The translations under genes were made by a program, and so were the position numbers. The notes under the pieces are model-generated. The model saw only the letters and a program-made list of their open reading frames with translations. It did not search any database and was not told the DNA's origin. Below, piece after piece: positions 1 through 6,920 of a stretch of 14,326 bases of DNA; the first letter of the stretch is position 1, and each line of letters starts with the position of its first letter. The stretch is from positions 1-14,326 of the forward strand of contig CAJUMM010000068.1 in the NCBI GenBank assembly GCA_910586955.1, written 5' to 3'. Source of the DNA: an uncultured Lachnospiraceae bacterium (lineage in GTDB: Bacteria > Bacillota > Clostridia > Lachnospirales > Lachnospiraceae).

Positions 1-931
1 GTGCCAAAGACTTCCCCTCCAAATCTGCCCCCTGCATAGAAACTGCCGAAATCCGGTGGTTATCATAGGTGGTATAGTAATAAATCCCTTTGTCCGCATT
101 GCAGCAGGAGGTATAAATGGTAATCTCACAGGCCCCGTTTTCCAAAAGACAGCAGCCTCTCTGCTGATCTACAGAATTGAGAATATGGAAAAACTGGCTG
201 ACACTCTCCTTTTCTCCCTCTCCGGACCGGGAGTTCATCCGCACGAAAGCCGCCCTCACAAACCGGGACTGGGAAGTCAGATCTCCCGGAAGGCCCAGAG
301 CCCCCATTCCCCGGCTGTAGGGCTTTTGCTCCATCCCGGGAGCAAAACGGCTCTCCACCGGACCTGCAGACAGGTTCCCATGGCTTTCCAGAGAAAAAAG
401 CTGGGTCTCAAAAGGGGGATTGTTGGTGAGAACTCCCACCGGGTTTTCATAAAGCCGGAGTCCTTCCCTAAGAGGCTCCACCACCACCGAGCGCTCCCGA
501 TCCGAAATCATCCAGTGAAGCTGGGCCAAAGGGTATTTTCCGCGAAAGGGAACCTTTAAAAGATTGGACTTTTCCACCAATGCACAGGCTTCTTCCACTG
601 TGGCGCACCGGCTTAAAATCCAGGGAATCCACTCATACTGGGCAAGATTGTCCTTCCCCTCCTTCCGGTCATGATAGACCGCATTTCCCACAAAATTCAG
701 GCCCGCCATACACAGGCCCCTCTCATTCACGGCATCATAATACAGGGGATACTCATCATCCACATGGGCCATGCCAATCATCCCGTAATGAGTCTCCAGA
801 ATCCCTTTTTCCAGAAATTGAAAGGGAAAATTGCGGGGTGTAACCACCACCTCTTCCCCATAGGAAAAATCATAATCCAGCGTGCGCCCAAAGTAAAAAT
901 CCCTGGTCCGGTACGTGGCTGCCGTACACAT
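1..931 (-). CDS. bsh: Bile salt hydrolase (choloylglycine hydrolase), 3' end cut by window edge
   Basis: Ntn-hydrolase that cleaves the amide bond of glycine- or taurine-conjugated bile acids (choloylglycine hydrolase / penicillin V acylase family), acting in the cytoplasm. Translation from the ATG at 931 gives 310 codons without a stop, running off the left edge; family members are about 315-330 residues, so only a short tail is missing. The protein starts MCTAATY, so Cys2 becomes the N-terminal nucleophile after Met removal. By family alignment Arg16, Asp19, Asn79 (in GLNF), Asn171 (in TNNPPF) and Arg226 (in SRFVRAAF) fill the other active-site positions. GGAG lies 7 nt before the ATG. It is downstream of the DUF3788 gene on the same strand, 93 nt apart; I see no convincing promoter in that gap. 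Penicillin V acylase activity cannot be excluded from sequence, but the motifs fit the Gram-positive bile salt hydrolase group better. Confidence 0.9.
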   Translation of the reverse strand, partial: MCTAATYRTRDFYFGRTLDYDFSYGEEVVVTPRNFPFQFLEKGILETHYGMIGMAHVDDEYPLYYDAVNERGLCMAGLNFVGNAVYHDRKEGKDNLAQYEWIPWILSRCATVEEACALVEKSNLLKVPFRGKYPLAQLHWMISDRERSVVVEPLREGLRLYENPVGVLTNNPPFETQLFSLESHGNLSAGPVESRFAPGMEQKPYSRGMGALGLPGDLTSQSRFVRAAFVRMNSRSGEGEKESVSQFFHILNSVDQQRGCCLLENGACEITIYTSCCNADKGIYYYTTYDNHRISAVSMQGADLEGKSLA

Positions 932-1024
932 AGAAACACTCCTTTCTGTTGTCATTCTACCGTATACTTTTCCACAAAGCCTGTATTTCCATTCGTACCG
1001 GCTATCCTTTATGCCAGGGGGCAG

Positions 1025-1444
1025 TTACCGGGCCGCCCGAAGCTTTATGAGCCGGAATACATCCCGGTATAAATCATCCCCGTCTTCCAGATCCACCATC
1101 AGCCACCTCTGGCCGTTTCCCTCTTTGGTGTTCCGGTAGATTTCCTGAAGCTGTGGGGTACATTCCGGCAGTATGGCTTCCAAGGGCTCTTTCTCTTTTC
1201 TTCCCACCACCAGCATTACTGTAAAATAAGTTTCCCGGGGATAGATGGTACACAGAGTCTTTCCCGATTTTTTAAATTTCACATTCCAGCCCGGTTCCAT
1301 GCTGCAGGAGCTGAATTCTATTTTTTCTTTTCCCTGATAGTCTTCCCGGACCTCCTTGCAAAATTTTCCAAACACCGGATTTTGAATTACCTCTCCAATC
1401 TCCTCTAGCCCGGGACATACATTCTTATCCTTTAAATCAATCAT
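1025..1444 (-). CDS. DUF3788 family protein
   Basis: Small soluble protein of 139 residues that resembles the DUF3788 family; the biochemical role is unknown. Recognisable stretches are NVCPGLEEIGEVI near the N-terminus, a central W-x-V-K-F-K-K segment, TLCTIYPRETYFTVMLVVG, and a C-terminal RWLMVDLEDGDDLYRDVFRLIKLR. There is no signal peptide or membrane segment. I chose the ATG at 1444, because a GGGAGGAGG stretch sits about 14 nt upstream. An in-frame ATG at 1489 would add 15 residues but has no ribosome site and overlaps a TACAAT that may be the promoter -10. It is divergent from azlC and followed by the bile salt hydrolase. Neither neighbour suggests a function. Confidence 0.75.
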   Translation of the reverse strand: MIDLKDKNVCPGLEEIGEVIQNPVFGKFCKEVREDYQGKEKIEFSSCSMEPGWNVKFKKSGKTLCTIYPRETYFTVMLVVGRKEKEPLEAILPECTPQLQEIYRNTKEGNGQRWLMVDLEDGDDLYRDVFRLIKLRAAR

Positions 1445-1517
1445 GTTTTTTCCGGGTTCCTCCTCCCAATCTTTTTCATATTGTATCATTGTTCCGCAAA
1501 GATTACCAGAATAACTA

Positions 1518-1545
1518 TTGATTGTCCTCTAAAACAAGGTATAAT
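1518..1545 (+). promoter_or_regulatory. SigA-type promoter for azlCD
   Basis: TTGATT (1518-1523) and TATAAT (1540-1545) are separated by 16 bp and lie 47 bp before the azlC start, in the divergent gap between azlC and the DUF3788 gene. Read directly from sequence; no operator or riboswitch is evident in the short leader. Confidence 0.7.
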
Positions 1546-1592
1546 AAAAACCGGATAGAAACACTGTAAACTGTAATAAAGAAGGGTTTTTT

Positions 1593-2306
1593 ATGAACGA
1601 AACTGTACGTAATATCCGGAAAGCCTTCCGCTGCGCTTTTCCCCATACAATCCCAATCTTTGCCGGCTTCTGGTTCCTGGGGATAACCTACGGGATTTAT
1701 ATGAACGTTTCCGGCTTCAGCTTCTGGTATCCCTGCCTGATGAGCCTGACCATCTTTGCCGGATCTGTGGAATTTGTGGCCGTGGGCCTGCTCCTTGGCC
1801 CATTTAACCCCCTAAAGGCCCTTGCTCTGACGCTGATGATCAATGCCAGGCATCTATTCTACGGAATCTCTATGCTGGACAAATATAAAGGGACCGGATG
1901 GAAGAAGCCCTATCTGATCTTCGGAATGTGCGACGAGAGTTTCTCCATCAACTACACAGCCCCCATTCCGGCAGATATTGACCGGGGTTGGTTCATGTTT
2001 TTTGTGACACTTTTAAACCATCTGTACTGGTTCTCCGGTGCGGCCCTTGGGGGCATCTTCGGCTCCCTGATCCGCTTTAATACGGATGGATTGGATTTCT
2101 GCATGACCGCCATGTTTGTAGTGATTTTCATGGAACAGTGGATGAAAGAAAAGCGCCATGAAAGCGCCCTTATGGGGCTTTTTATTTCCCTTGCCTGCCT
2201 GGTACTATTCGGAGCAGAACATTTTCTCATCCCAGCCATGGCGGCAATCCTAGTCGTCCTGACATTTCTACGCAAGCCTCTTGAGAAAGGAGAAAACGGA
2301 CAATGA
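1593..2306 (+). CDS. azlC: AzlC-family branched-chain amino acid exporter, large subunit
   Basis: Membrane permease of 237 residues, the large subunit of the two-part AzlC/AzlD (BrnF/BrnE) exporters that move branched-chain amino acids, and in some bacteria methionine or azaleucine, out of the cell. Diagnostic segments are FWFLGITYGI near residue 30, the FAGSVEFVAVGLL and NARHLFYGISM regions, and the acidic FGMCDESFS motif near residue 110. Several hydrophobic segments follow, consistent with about five to six membrane spans. GAAGGG lies just upstream of the ATG. The stop overlaps the start of azlD by 4 nt (ATGA), which indicates translational coupling and equal subunit supply. The actual substrate is inferred from the family only. 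Confidence 0.9.
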   Translation: MNETVRNIRKAFRCAFPHTIPIFAGFWFLGITYGIYMNVSGFSFWYPCLMSLTIFAGSVEFVAVGLLLGPFNPLKALALTLMINARHLFYGISMLDKYKGTGWKKPYLIFGMCDESFSINYTAPIPADIDRGWFMFFVTLLNHLYWFSGAALGGIFGSLIRFNTDGLDFCMTAMFVVIFMEQWMKEKRHESALMGLFISLACLVLFGAEHFLIPAMAAILVVLTFLRKPLEKGENGQ

Positions 2307-2629
2307 CACAGCTGCAGAAGCTTATTACTATCGGCATGATAATCCTGGGAACCCTCCTGACACGCTTTGTTCCGTTCCTGCTTTTCCCCGCCGGAAAGCC
2401 AACGCCCAAATACATACAGTATCTCGGAAAAGTCCTGCCCTCCGCAGTGTTCAGCCTGCTGGTTATCTACTGTCTAAAAAATGTAAATATCTTTACCGGC
2501 AACCACGGCATACCGGAATTACTGGCAATCGCCCTTGTGGCTGTTCTCCACCTGTGGAAACGGCAGATGCTCCTATCCATCGCAGGCGGAACGCTCTTCT
2601 ATATGCTGCTGGTGCAGTCTATTCCGTAA
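2303..2629 (+). CDS. azlD: AzlD-family branched-chain amino acid exporter, small subunit
   Basis: Small membrane protein of 108 residues, the partner of AzlC. It has the typical start with a hydrophobic segment followed by TRFVPFLLFP, then KVLPSAVFSLLVIYCL, and a C-terminal hairpin with the family pattern HLWKRQMLLSIAGGTLFYMLL; three to four membrane spans are likely. AAAGGAG lies inside the end of azlC, about 10 nt ahead of the ATG, and the two genes overlap by 4 nt. Its last 31 nt overlap, in the opposite direction, the end of the MATE gene. No terminator hairpin is visible at this junction. Confidence 0.88.
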   Translation: MTQLQKLITIGMIILGTLLTRFVPFLLFPAGKPTPKYIQYLGKVLPSAVFSLLVIYCLKNVNIFTGNHGIPELLAIALVAVLHLWKRQMLLSIAGGTLFYMLLVQSIP

Positions 2630-3951
2630 TATCTCTTCCTGTATTTTAAGAACATGAAAGCCGACAGTGCAAGAGCCATCAGCTCCGCCCCAGGGGTTGC
2701 CAGCCAGATCCCCTTCACGCCCAAAATAAGCGGCAGCACAAGCATTGTGATCAGCATAAACACAAAGGATCTGGAAAATGCGAGAACAGCCGAAACCACT
2801 CCGTTGGACAAAGCGGTAAACATTCCGCTGGCAAAAATATTAAAGCCGATAAAGAAAAGTGCAATGCTGCATATGCGGTTTCCCGTCACTGCCAGATCGT
2901 AGACCGGATTGTCCGGCCGGGCAAAGACAGAAACCAGCGGTTTGGTCAGCAGGAAAGAGGCCGCAACCGTCACCAGGGAAATCCCTGCAATCACTTTCAA
3001 ACTTAAGGAAACCAATTTTTTCAGCTTTTCCCGGTTCTGCTCCCCATAATAGTAGCTAAGCATAGGTGCTACTCCGTAGGAGTAACCTGTATACAGAGAA
3101 CTTACAAACATCAGCACATACATAATGATTGTAACAGCCGCAACCCCGTCCTCTCCCACATAATGGAGCATGGTCCAGTTGAACATCATGGTAACGATCC
3201 CGGTGACAAGGGCAGTGGCCATTTCCGAGCATCCGTTTGAAGCCGCACGGACAAGGACTCGTCCACGGAATACCGGTTTCTTAAAATGCAGAAGACTTTT
3301 CTTGCGGCCAAATACAAACAGCCCCACAACCGCCGTCACGGAATATCCCAGGCCCGTCGCAATGGCTGCGCCGCTTATACCCATGCCGAAGCCGGCAATA
3401 AATACATAGTCCAGAACCATATTCAGGACACCGCCCATTACGGAACAGATCAGGGAAAGATTTGCTTTTTCGCTGGCAATCATATAGAGGGTAAAATTAT
3501 TCATCAGAAGGATGGGTACGGTAAATACCAGATACCTGCTTAAATATTCCACACAGTACCTTTCCACCTCCAGGGAAAGATTCATACCGCCAAAAATGTG
3601 ATCCAAGGCCAGATACCCGGCTGCACACATCACAATTCCCACAAGGACATTCACTAAGATCAGAAAAGTGAAATCTTCTCTGGCCTCCTCCACCTTCTGC
3701 TCTCCCATTTTTTTCATAATGACCGCACTGCCTCCGGTGGCAAGCATAGTGGATATAGCCGTCACAAGCTGGATCATGGGCGCCGTGAGATTAATAGCCG
3801 AAAGGGCATCCGTGCCGATTAGGTTTGACACAAACAGCCCGTCAACCATAGTGTAGAAGGACATAAATACCGTCATGGCAATGGTGGGCACGGCAAATTT
3901 TAAGACATTTTTTAGTGTTACAGGTTTTTCATATACATTTTGGTTTTCCAC
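2599..3951 (-). CDS. MATE-family multidrug efflux transporter
   Basis: Membrane antiporter of 450 residues, of the length and layout expected for a 12-span MATE exporter that expels cationic drugs or toxic metabolites using a sodium or proton gradient. It begins with a short hydrophilic tail, then VLKFAVPTIAMTVFMSFYTMVDGLFV and APMIQLVTAISTMLATGGSAV, which are typical of MATE half-repeats; a second half begins near residue 230. The start is a GTG at 3951, with GGAGG 8 nt upstream. The gene is divergent from a MerR-family regulator and has a promoter of the MerR-activated type, so drug-inducible expression is likely. The substrate is not predictable from sequence. The 3' end overlaps azlD. Confidence 0.92.
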   Translation of the reverse strand: MENQNVYEKPVTLKNVLKFAVPTIAMTVFMSFYTMVDGLFVSNLIGTDALSAINLTAPMIQLVTAISTMLATGGSAVIMKKMGEQKVEEAREDFTFLILVNVLVGIVMCAAGYLALDHIFGGMNLSLEVERYCVEYLSRYLVFTVPILLMNNFTLYMIASEKANLSLICSVMGGVLNMVLDYVFIAGFGMGISGAAIATGLGYSVTAVVGLFVFGRKKSLLHFKKPVFRGRVLVRAASNGCSEMATALVTGIVTMMFNWTMLHYVGEDGVAAVTIIMYVLMFVSSLYTGYSYGVAPMLSYYYGEQNREKLKKLVSLSLKVIAGISLVTVAASFLLTKPLVSVFARPDNPVYDLAVTGNRICSIALFFIGFNIFASGMFTALSNGVVSAVLAFSRSFVFMLITMLVLPLILGVKGIWLATPGAELMALALSAFMFLKYRKRYYGIDCTSSI

Positions 3952-3971
3952 AATTTTTTCCTCCGTTCCTC

Positions 3972-4000
3972 TTGTATTTAGCTCCTGTATAGGGTATCAT
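3972..4000 (+). promoter_or_regulatory. Candidate promoter of the MerR-family gene
   Basis: TTGTAT (3972-3977) and TATCAT (3995-4000) are spaced 17 bp apart. The predicted start point falls inside the dyad at 4003-4023, an arrangement suited to autorepression. The hexamers are less close to consensus than those of other promoters in the window. Confidence 0.5.
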
Positions 4001-4026
4001 AAACCATACAGTAACTGTACGGTCAA
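3996..4026 (-). promoter_or_regulatory. MerR-type promoter of the MATE gene (19-bp spacer)
   Basis: On the minus strand, TTGACC (4021-4026) and TATGAT (3996-4001) are separated by 19 bp instead of 17. MerR-family activators untwist promoters with exactly this overlong spacing. The spacer is filled by a dyad, and the regulator gene is divergent next door. Confidence 0.78.
4003..4023. promoter_or_regulatory. Probable MerR-family operator (21-bp dyad)
   Basis: Near-perfect 21-bp palindrome centred on 4013: left half ACCATACAGT, centre A, right half ACTGTACGGT. Nine of ten half-site pairs match; the only mismatch is 4006/4020. It fills the spacer of the MATE promoter. It also lies immediately downstream of the candidate plus-strand promoter of the regulator, so binding there could both activate the pump and repress the regulator. 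The binding itself is inferred. Confidence 0.75.
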
Positions 4027-4056
4027 GCCCTGATTTGACTTTTTTAAGAGGTAAGG

Positions 4057-4887
4057 ATGAAGAAAAAAGATAAGCTTCTCACCATCGGCCAGTTTGCGGC
4101 TATGCACGGAATTAACAAGAAGACCCTGATGTGGTATGACGAAACCGGCCTGTTCAAGCCGGCCTCCATCAATCCCGAAAACGGATACCGCTGTTACAGC
4201 TACCATCAAAGCCCTGTTCTGGAAACCATCCTTCTGCTGCGGGAGCTGGATGTTTCCATTGGCGAAATACAGCGTTTCATAGAAAACCGCTCCGCCGGCA
4301 GCTTAAAATGTCTTTTGGAAGAAAAAATGAAAAACCTTGACCAGCAGATCACCCACCTTCAGGCTGTCCGGACCCTCCTTGGCACCTATCATCGGAATAT
4401 GGACACTCTGCTGACCATGGATTTGTCCGAAATCAGTATCATTGAAAAGAAAGAGCGCTGTCTGGTTACAGTAGACATTGATAAGGATACCTCCTTTGAA
4501 CAGGAAGTAGAACTGATTACGGCCGAGACGGAAAAATACCACCTGGGACGCCTGCACAAAGCCTCCTACGGCTCCATGCTCCCTGTTTCCAGCTTACAGA
4601 AGGGCCTTTTTGATGACTATTCCAAACTTTTCATCGAAATTCCTTTCCTTGCATATGAAACCGGACTCCACACGGCGCCTAAAGGACACTACCTAAGGGC
4701 TTTCCACAAAGGAGACTGGGACAAAATTCCCAAACGATACGAAGAAATTTTCGGCTATGCCGAAAAACACAGCCTGACGCTCTATGGATATTCTTATGAA
4801 ATGGGCATCAATGAAACTGTCATTGACCGGATTGAAGATTATATTGTCCAGATTGAAATCCCCATCCTTGCCCCTGGGTTTTCTTAA
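4057..4887 (+). CDS. MerR-family transcriptional regulator with GyrI-like effector domain (BmrR/BltR type)
   Basis: Regulator of 276 residues. Residues about 7-50 form the winged helix-turn-helix (LTIGQFAAMHGINKKTLMWY, then DETGLFKPASINPENGYRCYS). Residues about 50-75 carry the usual LLRELDVSIGEIQRFI element. Residues about 85-115 form the dimerising coiled coil, and the remainder looks like a GyrI-like (SOUL/BmrR) ligand pocket. BmrR and BltR are the well-known drug-sensing members with this architecture. An AAGAGGTAAGG stretch directly precedes the ATG. It is divergent from a MATE pump whose promoter has the diagnostic 19-bp spacer, so local control of the pump is the natural reading. The gene ends 21 nt from the convergent reductase gene. 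The inducing ligand is unknown. Confidence 0.9.
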   Translation: MKKKDKLLTIGQFAAMHGINKKTLMWYDETGLFKPASINPENGYRCYSYHQSPVLETILLLRELDVSIGEIQRFIENRSAGSLKCLLEEKMKNLDQQITHLQAVRTLLGTYHRNMDTLLTMDLSEISIIEKKERCLVTVDIDKDTSFEQEVELITAETEKYHLGRLHKASYGSMLPVSSLQKGLFDDYSKLFIEIPFLAYETGLHTAPKGHYLRAFHKGDWDKIPKRYEEIFGYAEKHSLTLYGYSYEMGINETVIDRIEDYIVQIEIPILAPGFS

Positions 4888-4908
4888 CTTCTTTCCGGCA
4901 TTTCCGGC

Positions 4909-5598
4909 TCACTTCCAGGGCCGGGCCTTCCCCGTCCACCCTTTCTCCTTCCAATATTCCACATCGGCTTCGTTCCATCCCCGCTTCTGCATCTGGCGCA
5001 TAATTCCAAAAAACAGCCGGGTTTTAAAAGAAGGCCGGATCTTCCCCTCATTCCGTGTAATCCTCCATGCCAGTTCCGAGATCTTCTTCTCAATCTGCTT
5101 TTTCTTCCGGCCGCCGACCTGGCTCCAGGACACTGCCGCAACCCCGGTTCCATAACGGTAAATCTTAGGAACTCCCCAGAAAAACAAACTGTCTGCCATA
5201 TCCCGGTTGGTACTTTTCATCCCGCCCCCTGCAGCCGTGGAGATACAGACTGCCTGCTTGCCAAACATCCGCTCCTCCGGCCGGTGGACCATCCAGCGGT
5301 AGCCGTAGTGATCCAGAAAGGCTTTCATAGCCCCTGTCACATGGTAGACATAGACCGGACTGGCCAGGATAATCACATCCGCCTGGTCCAAAGCACAGGT
5401 AATCGGTTTCAGCATTTCGTAATGGGGACAGAGGGTCTCCGATTTCTCGAAGCAGGAAGTGCAGCCCACACAGAAAGCCCCAAAATCCCTGGGCAGGAAA
5501 AATTCTGTGATTTCTCCCTTAAGTTTTTCCGCCAGCATCCTGGCTATATGATAGGTAGAGCCCTTATGGCTCTGTCCATGGATGATCGCAATCTTCAT
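4909..5598 (-). CDS. NADPH-dependent FMN reductase family protein, iron-sulfur-flavoprotein-like
   Basis: Flavodoxin-fold protein of 229 residues. The N-terminal MKIAIIHGQSHKGSTYHIAR is the strand and phosphate-binding loop for FMN, and ASPVYVYHVTGAMKAFLDHYGY is the second flavin-contact segment. Cys43, Cys46, Cys49 and Cys57 form a compact C-x2-C-x2-C-x7-C motif. That pattern recalls the [4Fe-4S] motif of archaeal and clostridial iron-sulfur flavoprotein (Isf), although related reductases keep similar cysteines without a proven cluster. A basic, Trp-rich C-terminal helix ends the protein. I prefer the ATG at 5598 over the GTG at 5607, because AGAGGTGA lies 5-6 nt before it. It is the last gene of the EFR1-ACT-reductase operon, 24 nt after the ACT gene. 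The electron donor and acceptor are unknown. Confidence 0.83.
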   Translation of the reverse strand: MKIAIIHGQSHKGSTYHIARMLAEKLKGEITEFFLPRDFGAFCVGCTSCFEKSETLCPHYEMLKPITCALDQADVIILASPVYVYHVTGAMKAFLDHYGYRWMVHRPEERMFGKQAVCISTAAGGGMKSTNRDMADSLFFWGVPKIYRYGTGVAAVSWSQVGGRKKKQIEKKISELAWRITRNEGKIRPSFKTRLFFGIMRQMQKRGWNEADVEYWKEKGWTGKARPWK

Positions 5599-5622
5599 TT
5601 CTCTCACCTCTTGCTTATTCTG

Positions 5623-5988
5623 TCAAATAATCCTGTATCCGGCTTCCTCAAGAGCTCCCAGCGCCTTCCCGTACTGCTCTCTTTTTACCAGCACATAATC
5701 CGTCCGGTAGGTGGATATCACAAAAATTCCAATCTTTTCCTTGGCCAGCAGGGAGGAAATCCCTGCCAGAATCCCAATCAGGGAAAAATCCAGCTCCCCC
5801 TGAATCCGGAAGGCACGCCAGCCATCCTCCCGCTTTAAGGCGCATTCCGGCACATCTTCTGTCCGGCAGACTAAGGAGATTTCCTCATCGGTCTTTGCCA
5901 GAAAGCAGTATTCCCGTTCCAGATCAACGCCGGAAACATCCAAAAGCCTGCAGACAGTAAATTCGCCTTCGATTTTCTTTAACTCCAT
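5623..5988 (-). CDS. ACT domain-containing protein
   Basis: Stand-alone small protein of 121 residues resembling the COG3603-type ACT proteins, which bind amino acids or similar small ligands. Recognisable parts are MELKKIEGEFTVCRL, FLAKTDEEISLVCRTEDVP, then the ACT core GWRAFRIQGELDFSLIGILA, and IGIFVISTYRTDYVLVK near the C-terminus. No catalytic domain is attached, so a sensory or regulatory role is likely but unproven. Its start overlaps the end of the EFR1 gene by 10 nt, indicating translational coupling, and the reductase gene follows after 24 nt. It therefore belongs to a redox operon, where it may sense a metabolite. No separate promoter is visible. Confidence 0.82.
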   Translation of the reverse strand: MELKKIEGEFTVCRLLDVSGVDLEREYCFLAKTDEEISLVCRTEDVPECALKREDGWRAFRIQGELDFSLIGILAGISSLLAKEKIGIFVISTYRTDYVLVKREQYGKALGALEEAGYRII

Positions 5989-6743
5989 AATTCATTCCTC
6001 TTATAACCGCTGCAGGCTTTCTTTAATTTCAAATTGCTGGCAGCCAGAAGAACCTGGCTGACGCTGCGGGCCTTCTGGGGGCAGACCGCAATACAGCGCA
6101 TGCAGGAAATACAGAGATCCGTATCCGTCCGGGACGGGTCTTCTGCCGGAATCGCTCCCACCGGGCACCCCTTGGAACAGAGGCCGCACTGGGTACAGCT
6201 TTTGTCTGCCTGGGGTTTTATGGGCACGCCGCCGTACTTGCGGTAAGGGCGGTTCCCCGGCAGGCCAAGATCTCCGGACAAGGCTCCGGACGCAAGCTTT
6301 GCACGTACTTTTGCCGCAAAATCCATAAGCTCCTCCTCATCCCTGGCATCCGGCCTTCCCTGGGCAAACTGCCGCATAATGGAATGCTCTGCAAGGGCCG
6401 CCACTGCAGCAGCACAGAGAAATCCCCGGGCCTCAAGTACATCCTGAAGCTCCGCAAAGGTATCGTCATAGGCGCGGTTCCCGTAAACCACAACCAGAAC
6501 TGCCTTGGCGTGATTTCCTTTCATCTGGCTTAGCCTTTCTGCGGCAACGCCGGGAACCCTGCCTCCGTAGGAGGGAACGGCAATCACACAGACATCCTCC
6601 TTCTGAAATTCATATGCAGAAAAATCCATGCTGCGGTCACAAAGATCAATTCCGGTGCTCTCCTCACAAAATGCTTTCATAAACAAATCACAGGCCTTCT
6701 TGGTGCCCCCTGTAGGACTGAAGACAAGATGATAAACAGACAT
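5979..6743 (-). CDS. EFR1-family flavodoxin/ferredoxin fusion protein
   Basis: Cytoplasmic electron-transfer protein of 254 residues. Residues 1-160 form a flavodoxin-like domain with the FMN phosphate loop SPTGGTKK (9-16), VPSYGGRVPG near 57-65 and VVYGNRAYDD near 86-94. Residues 180-225 hold two [4Fe-4S] motifs: Cys183, 186, 189, 193 and Cys211, 214, 217, 221, each with the C-x2-C-x2-C-x3-C-P pattern. This architecture matches the EFR1 family common in anaerobic Clostridia, whose partners are mostly uncharacterised. AAAGGAG lies 6 nt before the ATG, and a good promoter lies upstream. It is the first gene of a three-gene operon with an ACT protein and an Isf-like reductase, and lies downstream of a terminated acsB. 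A link to acetogenesis is inference from proximity only. Confidence 0.88.
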   Translation of the reverse strand: MSVYHLVFSPTGGTKKACDLFMKAFCEESTGIDLCDRSMDFSAYEFQKEDVCVIAVPSYGGRVPGVAAERLSQMKGNHAKAVLVVVYGNRAYDDTFAELQDVLEARGFLCAAAVAALAEHSIMRQFAQGRPDARDEEELMDFAAKVRAKLASGALSGDLGLPGNRPYRKYGGVPIKPQADKSCTQCGLCSKGCPVGAIPAEDPSRTDTDLCISCMRCIAVCPQKARSVSQVLLAASNLKLKKACSGYKRNELWS

Positions 6744-6777
6744 GGCGGACTCCTTTCGCTTTTGCTTTTCTTAACTC

Positions 6778-6806
6778 ATTGTAGCACAGGGGAAAAATCC
6801 ATGCAA
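6778..6806 (-). promoter_or_regulatory. SigA-type promoter of the EFR1 operon
   Basis: On the minus strand, TTGCAT (6801-6806) and TACAAT (6778-6783) have a 17-bp spacer and end 34 bp before the EFR1 start codon. It lies just past the acsB terminator, so the redox operon is transcribed independently of acsB. Confidence 0.72.
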
Positions 6807-6838
6807 GATTCACCGGACAGACAGGATAAAAGCGGCAC

Positions 6839-6885
6839 AAAAAAACCGCTGCAGCACTTGGCCAAAACCTTATGCTGCAGCGGTT
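6839..6885 (-). terminator. Rho-independent terminator of the downstream acsB
   Basis: A 13-bp perfect stem (AACCGCTGCAGCA at 6844-6856 with TGCTGCAGCGGTT at 6873-6885), a 16-nt loop and then seven U residues on the minus strand (A-run 6839-6845). It starts 36 nt after the acsB stop codon. Confidence 0.93.
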
Positions 6886-6920
6886 CTCTCTTATTTCATC
6901 TTCAAACAGGACATCCTGTT

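Noticed and set aside
1445..1489. Longer start for the DUF3788 protein at 1489
   Set aside because: No ribosome site upstream, and the extension overlaps a likely -10 box and the GGGAGGAGG that serves the ATG at 1444.
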